Below are positions 63,106 to 64,000 of a DNA stretch of 64,000 nucleotides, in pieces (the first letter of the stretch is position 1; each line of letters starts with the position of its first letter). Position numbers and translations under genes: made by a program. Location of the stretch: NCBI GenBank assembly GCA_037951165.1, contig JBBDHG010000452.1, forward strand, positions 1 through 64,000, given 5' to 3'. The DNA is from Lophius americanus (taxonomy: Eukaryota > Chordata > Actinopteri > Lophiiformes > Lophiidae). A model generated the notes under the pieces. The model worked only from the letters and a program-made list of their open reading frames with translations. It made no database searches and had not been told where the DNA came from.

Positions 63106-64000
63106 TCAAGCTAGATATAATAAGATTACCTTTAATATGAAGGAATACAAGGTTATTACTAACTTTAATTCTGTTAGCTGAAATCATAAACTTTGTAATT
63201 TTGGCCTTGTCTCTCTGAGGTAAGTCTGTTTTTGAAAGAATTTGTCAATTTGCTCCAAAAGCACTTAGAAGCAGGTTTCAACACTAGATATAATAAGATT
63301 TGCTTTAATATGAAGGAATACAAGGTTATTACTAACTTTCATTTTTTTAGCTGAAATCATAAACTTTGTAATTTTGGCCTTTTGGGTCTCTGAGGTAAGT
63401 CTGTTTTTGCAAACCTGTCAATTTGCTCCAAAAGCACTTAGAAGCAGGTTTCAACACTAGATATAATAAGATTTGCTTTAATATGAAGTAATACAAGGTT
63501 ATTACTAACTTTCATTTGTTTAGTTGAAATCATAAACTTTGTAATTTTGGCCTTGTCTCTCTGAGGTAAGTCTGTTTTTGCAAACATGTGTTAATTTGCC
63601 GCAAAAGGACTTAGAAGCAGGTTTCAAGCTAGATATAATAAGATTTTCTTTAATATGAAGGAATACAAGGTTATTACTAACTTTCATTTTTTTTAGCTGA
63701 AGTCATAAACTTTTTAATTTTGGCCTTTTGGGTCTCTGAGGTAAGTCTGTTTTTGCAAACCTGTCAATTTGCTCCAAAAGCACTTAGAAGCAGGTTTCAA
63801 CACTAGATATAATAAGATTTTCTTTAATATGAAGGAATACAAGGTTATTACTAACTTTAAATTTTTTATCTGAATTCATAAACTTTATAATTTTGGCCTT
63901 GTCTCTCTGAGGTAAGTCTGTTTTTGCAAACATGTGTCAATTTGCTCCAAAAGCACTAAGAAGCAGGTTTCAAGCTAGATATAATAAGATTTGCTTTAAT
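63096..64000 (+). repeat. Copy of 59815-60719 (3281-bp spacing, 19 monomers), cut by window end
   Basis: It matches 59815-60719 in register to the last base of the window. Shared marks are AAGATTACCTTT (59841 and 63122), TTTAATTCTGTTAGC, GAAAGAATTTGTC, TTCATTTGTTTAG, GTGTTAATTTGCCGC and TTTTTTATCTGAATTC with GCACTAAGAAGC. The right limit is unknown, so this may be part of a complete larger HOR. Confidence 0.78.

Larger units (their letters stand above)
1..64000 (+). repeat. Satellite DNA array, 172-173 bp monomer, head-to-tail, fills the window
   Basis: Every part of the window aligns to one monomer of 172-173 bp, giving about 370 copies, all in the same orientation. Landmarks repeated in each copy, in order, are TGAAATCATAAACTTTGTAA, TTTTGGCC, GAGGTAAGTCTG, GTCAATTTGCTCC, AAGCACTTAGAAG, GATATAATAAG, GAAGTAATACAAGG, TACTAAC and a T7-T8 tract ending in AG. 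The common form is about 30% G+C and has no CpG. The 1-bp length difference comes mainly from CAACACTAG (173 bp) versus CAAGCTAG (172 bp). No stretch longer than a few bases fails to match, so there is no gene, transposon or unique spacer to report. Short frames exist but are not coding: the unit is not a multiple of three and the frames overlap. Length and HOR organisation suggest a centromeric or other heterochromatic eukaryotic satellite; that role is inferred. Both ends of the array lie outside the window. Confidence 0.98.

Noticed and set aside
1..64000. Hundreds of open frames of about 61-86 codons, mainly on the minus strand, with nearly identical translations
   Set aside because: They repeat with the monomer, overlap their neighbours in other frames, and end wherever the next monomer shifts frame (172 and 173 are not multiples of three). 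No ribosome-binding or gene context exists. They are repeat artefacts, not a gene family.
1..64000. CRISPR array
   Set aside because: Period is 172 bp and the whole unit is conserved. There are no short repeats separated by unique spacers, and no cas genes.
1..64000. Primate alpha satellite (about 171 bp)
   Set aside because: Similar length only. The sequence lacks the alpha-satellite landmarks, and there is no CENP-B box (TTCG....A..CGGG type); the common monomer has no CpG at all.
1..64000. Rhynchospora Tyba or another named satellite of about 172 bp
   Set aside because: Monomer length alone is not evidence of identity, and I cannot confirm a sequence match without a database. The family and species are left unnamed.
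1..64000. TATA or bacterial -10 box in GATATAATAAG of each monomer
   Set aside because: A TATAAT-like string is expected by chance in 70% AT DNA. No -35 element at proper spacing, initiator or downstream gene accompanies it. A role in satellite transcription is possible but not supported here.
1..64000. Rho-independent terminators at the T7-T8 tracts
   Set aside because: The only nearby stem (AGTAATA/TATTACT) is short and AT-rich and is separated from the T tract. The setting is a eukaryotic satellite. The T runs could stop RNA polymerase III, but no polymerase III gene is present.

Overview
The whole 64 kb window is one uninterrupted satellite DNA array. It is built from about 370 head-to-tail copies of an AT-rich monomer of 172-173 bp (about 30% G+C in the common form, with no CpG in the common form). 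I see no gene, tRNA, rRNA, transposon, inversion or unique-sequence island anywhere, and both window edges lie inside the array. Short reading frames of about 61-144 codons occur throughout. They are by-products of the repeat: 172 and 173 are not multiples of three, the frames overlap one another, and the longer ones appear exactly where a 1-bp indel joins two frames. A megasatellite of nucleosome-like monomer length with higher-order repeats (HORs) is typical of a eukaryotic centromere, pericentromere or other large heterochromatic block. I cannot name the species or a known satellite family from the sequence alone. It is not primate alpha satellite and has no CENP-B box.

Layout: monomers fall into recurring variant classes, and ordered runs of these classes are themselves duplicated. 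From left to right the clearest HOR blocks are: a 6-mer (1036 bp) at 0.8-2.9 kb; a 15-mer (2597 bp) at 5.3-10.1 kb with nested 4-mer and 2-mer duplications; a 7-mer (1207 bp) at 12.0-14.4 kb; a 5-mer (860 bp) at 14.2-15.9 kb; a large 30-mer (5175 bp) in two near-identical copies at 17.9-28.3 kb with a third, rearranged partial copy to about 30.6 kb; a 7-mer (1208 bp) at 30.9-33.3 kb; a 3-mer (517 bp) in three copies at 33.3-34.8 kb; a 10-mer (1722 bp) at 37.1-40.1 kb; an 8-mer (1379 bp) at 41.0-44.6 kb; a 10-mer (1726 bp) at 45.7-50.6 kb; a 7-mer (1213 bp) and a 6-mer (about 1040 bp) at 51.5-55.7 kb; a 4-mer (694 bp) at 57.3-58.5 kb; a 12-mer (2070 bp) at 58.5-61.8 kb; a 5-mer (865 bp) at 61.7-63.1 kb; and a 19-mer spacing (3281 bp) that runs off the right edge. 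The array is therefore a patchwork of local amplifications by unequal exchange, with no single HOR fixed across it.

The most unusual feature is inside the monomer. On the + strand nearly every copy carries, in the correct order and spacing, a consensus 5' splice site (AG|GTAAGT), a TACTAAC branch-point box, a pyrimidine-rich T tract and a 3' AG. This divides the monomer into a 42-nt exon-like part and a roughly 130-nt intron-like part. A 7-bp perfect inverted repeat overlaps the branch-point box. Other points of interest are a cluster of single-base insertions at 52.0-55.7 kb that probably marks a poorly polished stretch of assembly, a patchy conversion-like monomer at 48.5 kb, and several junction scars.
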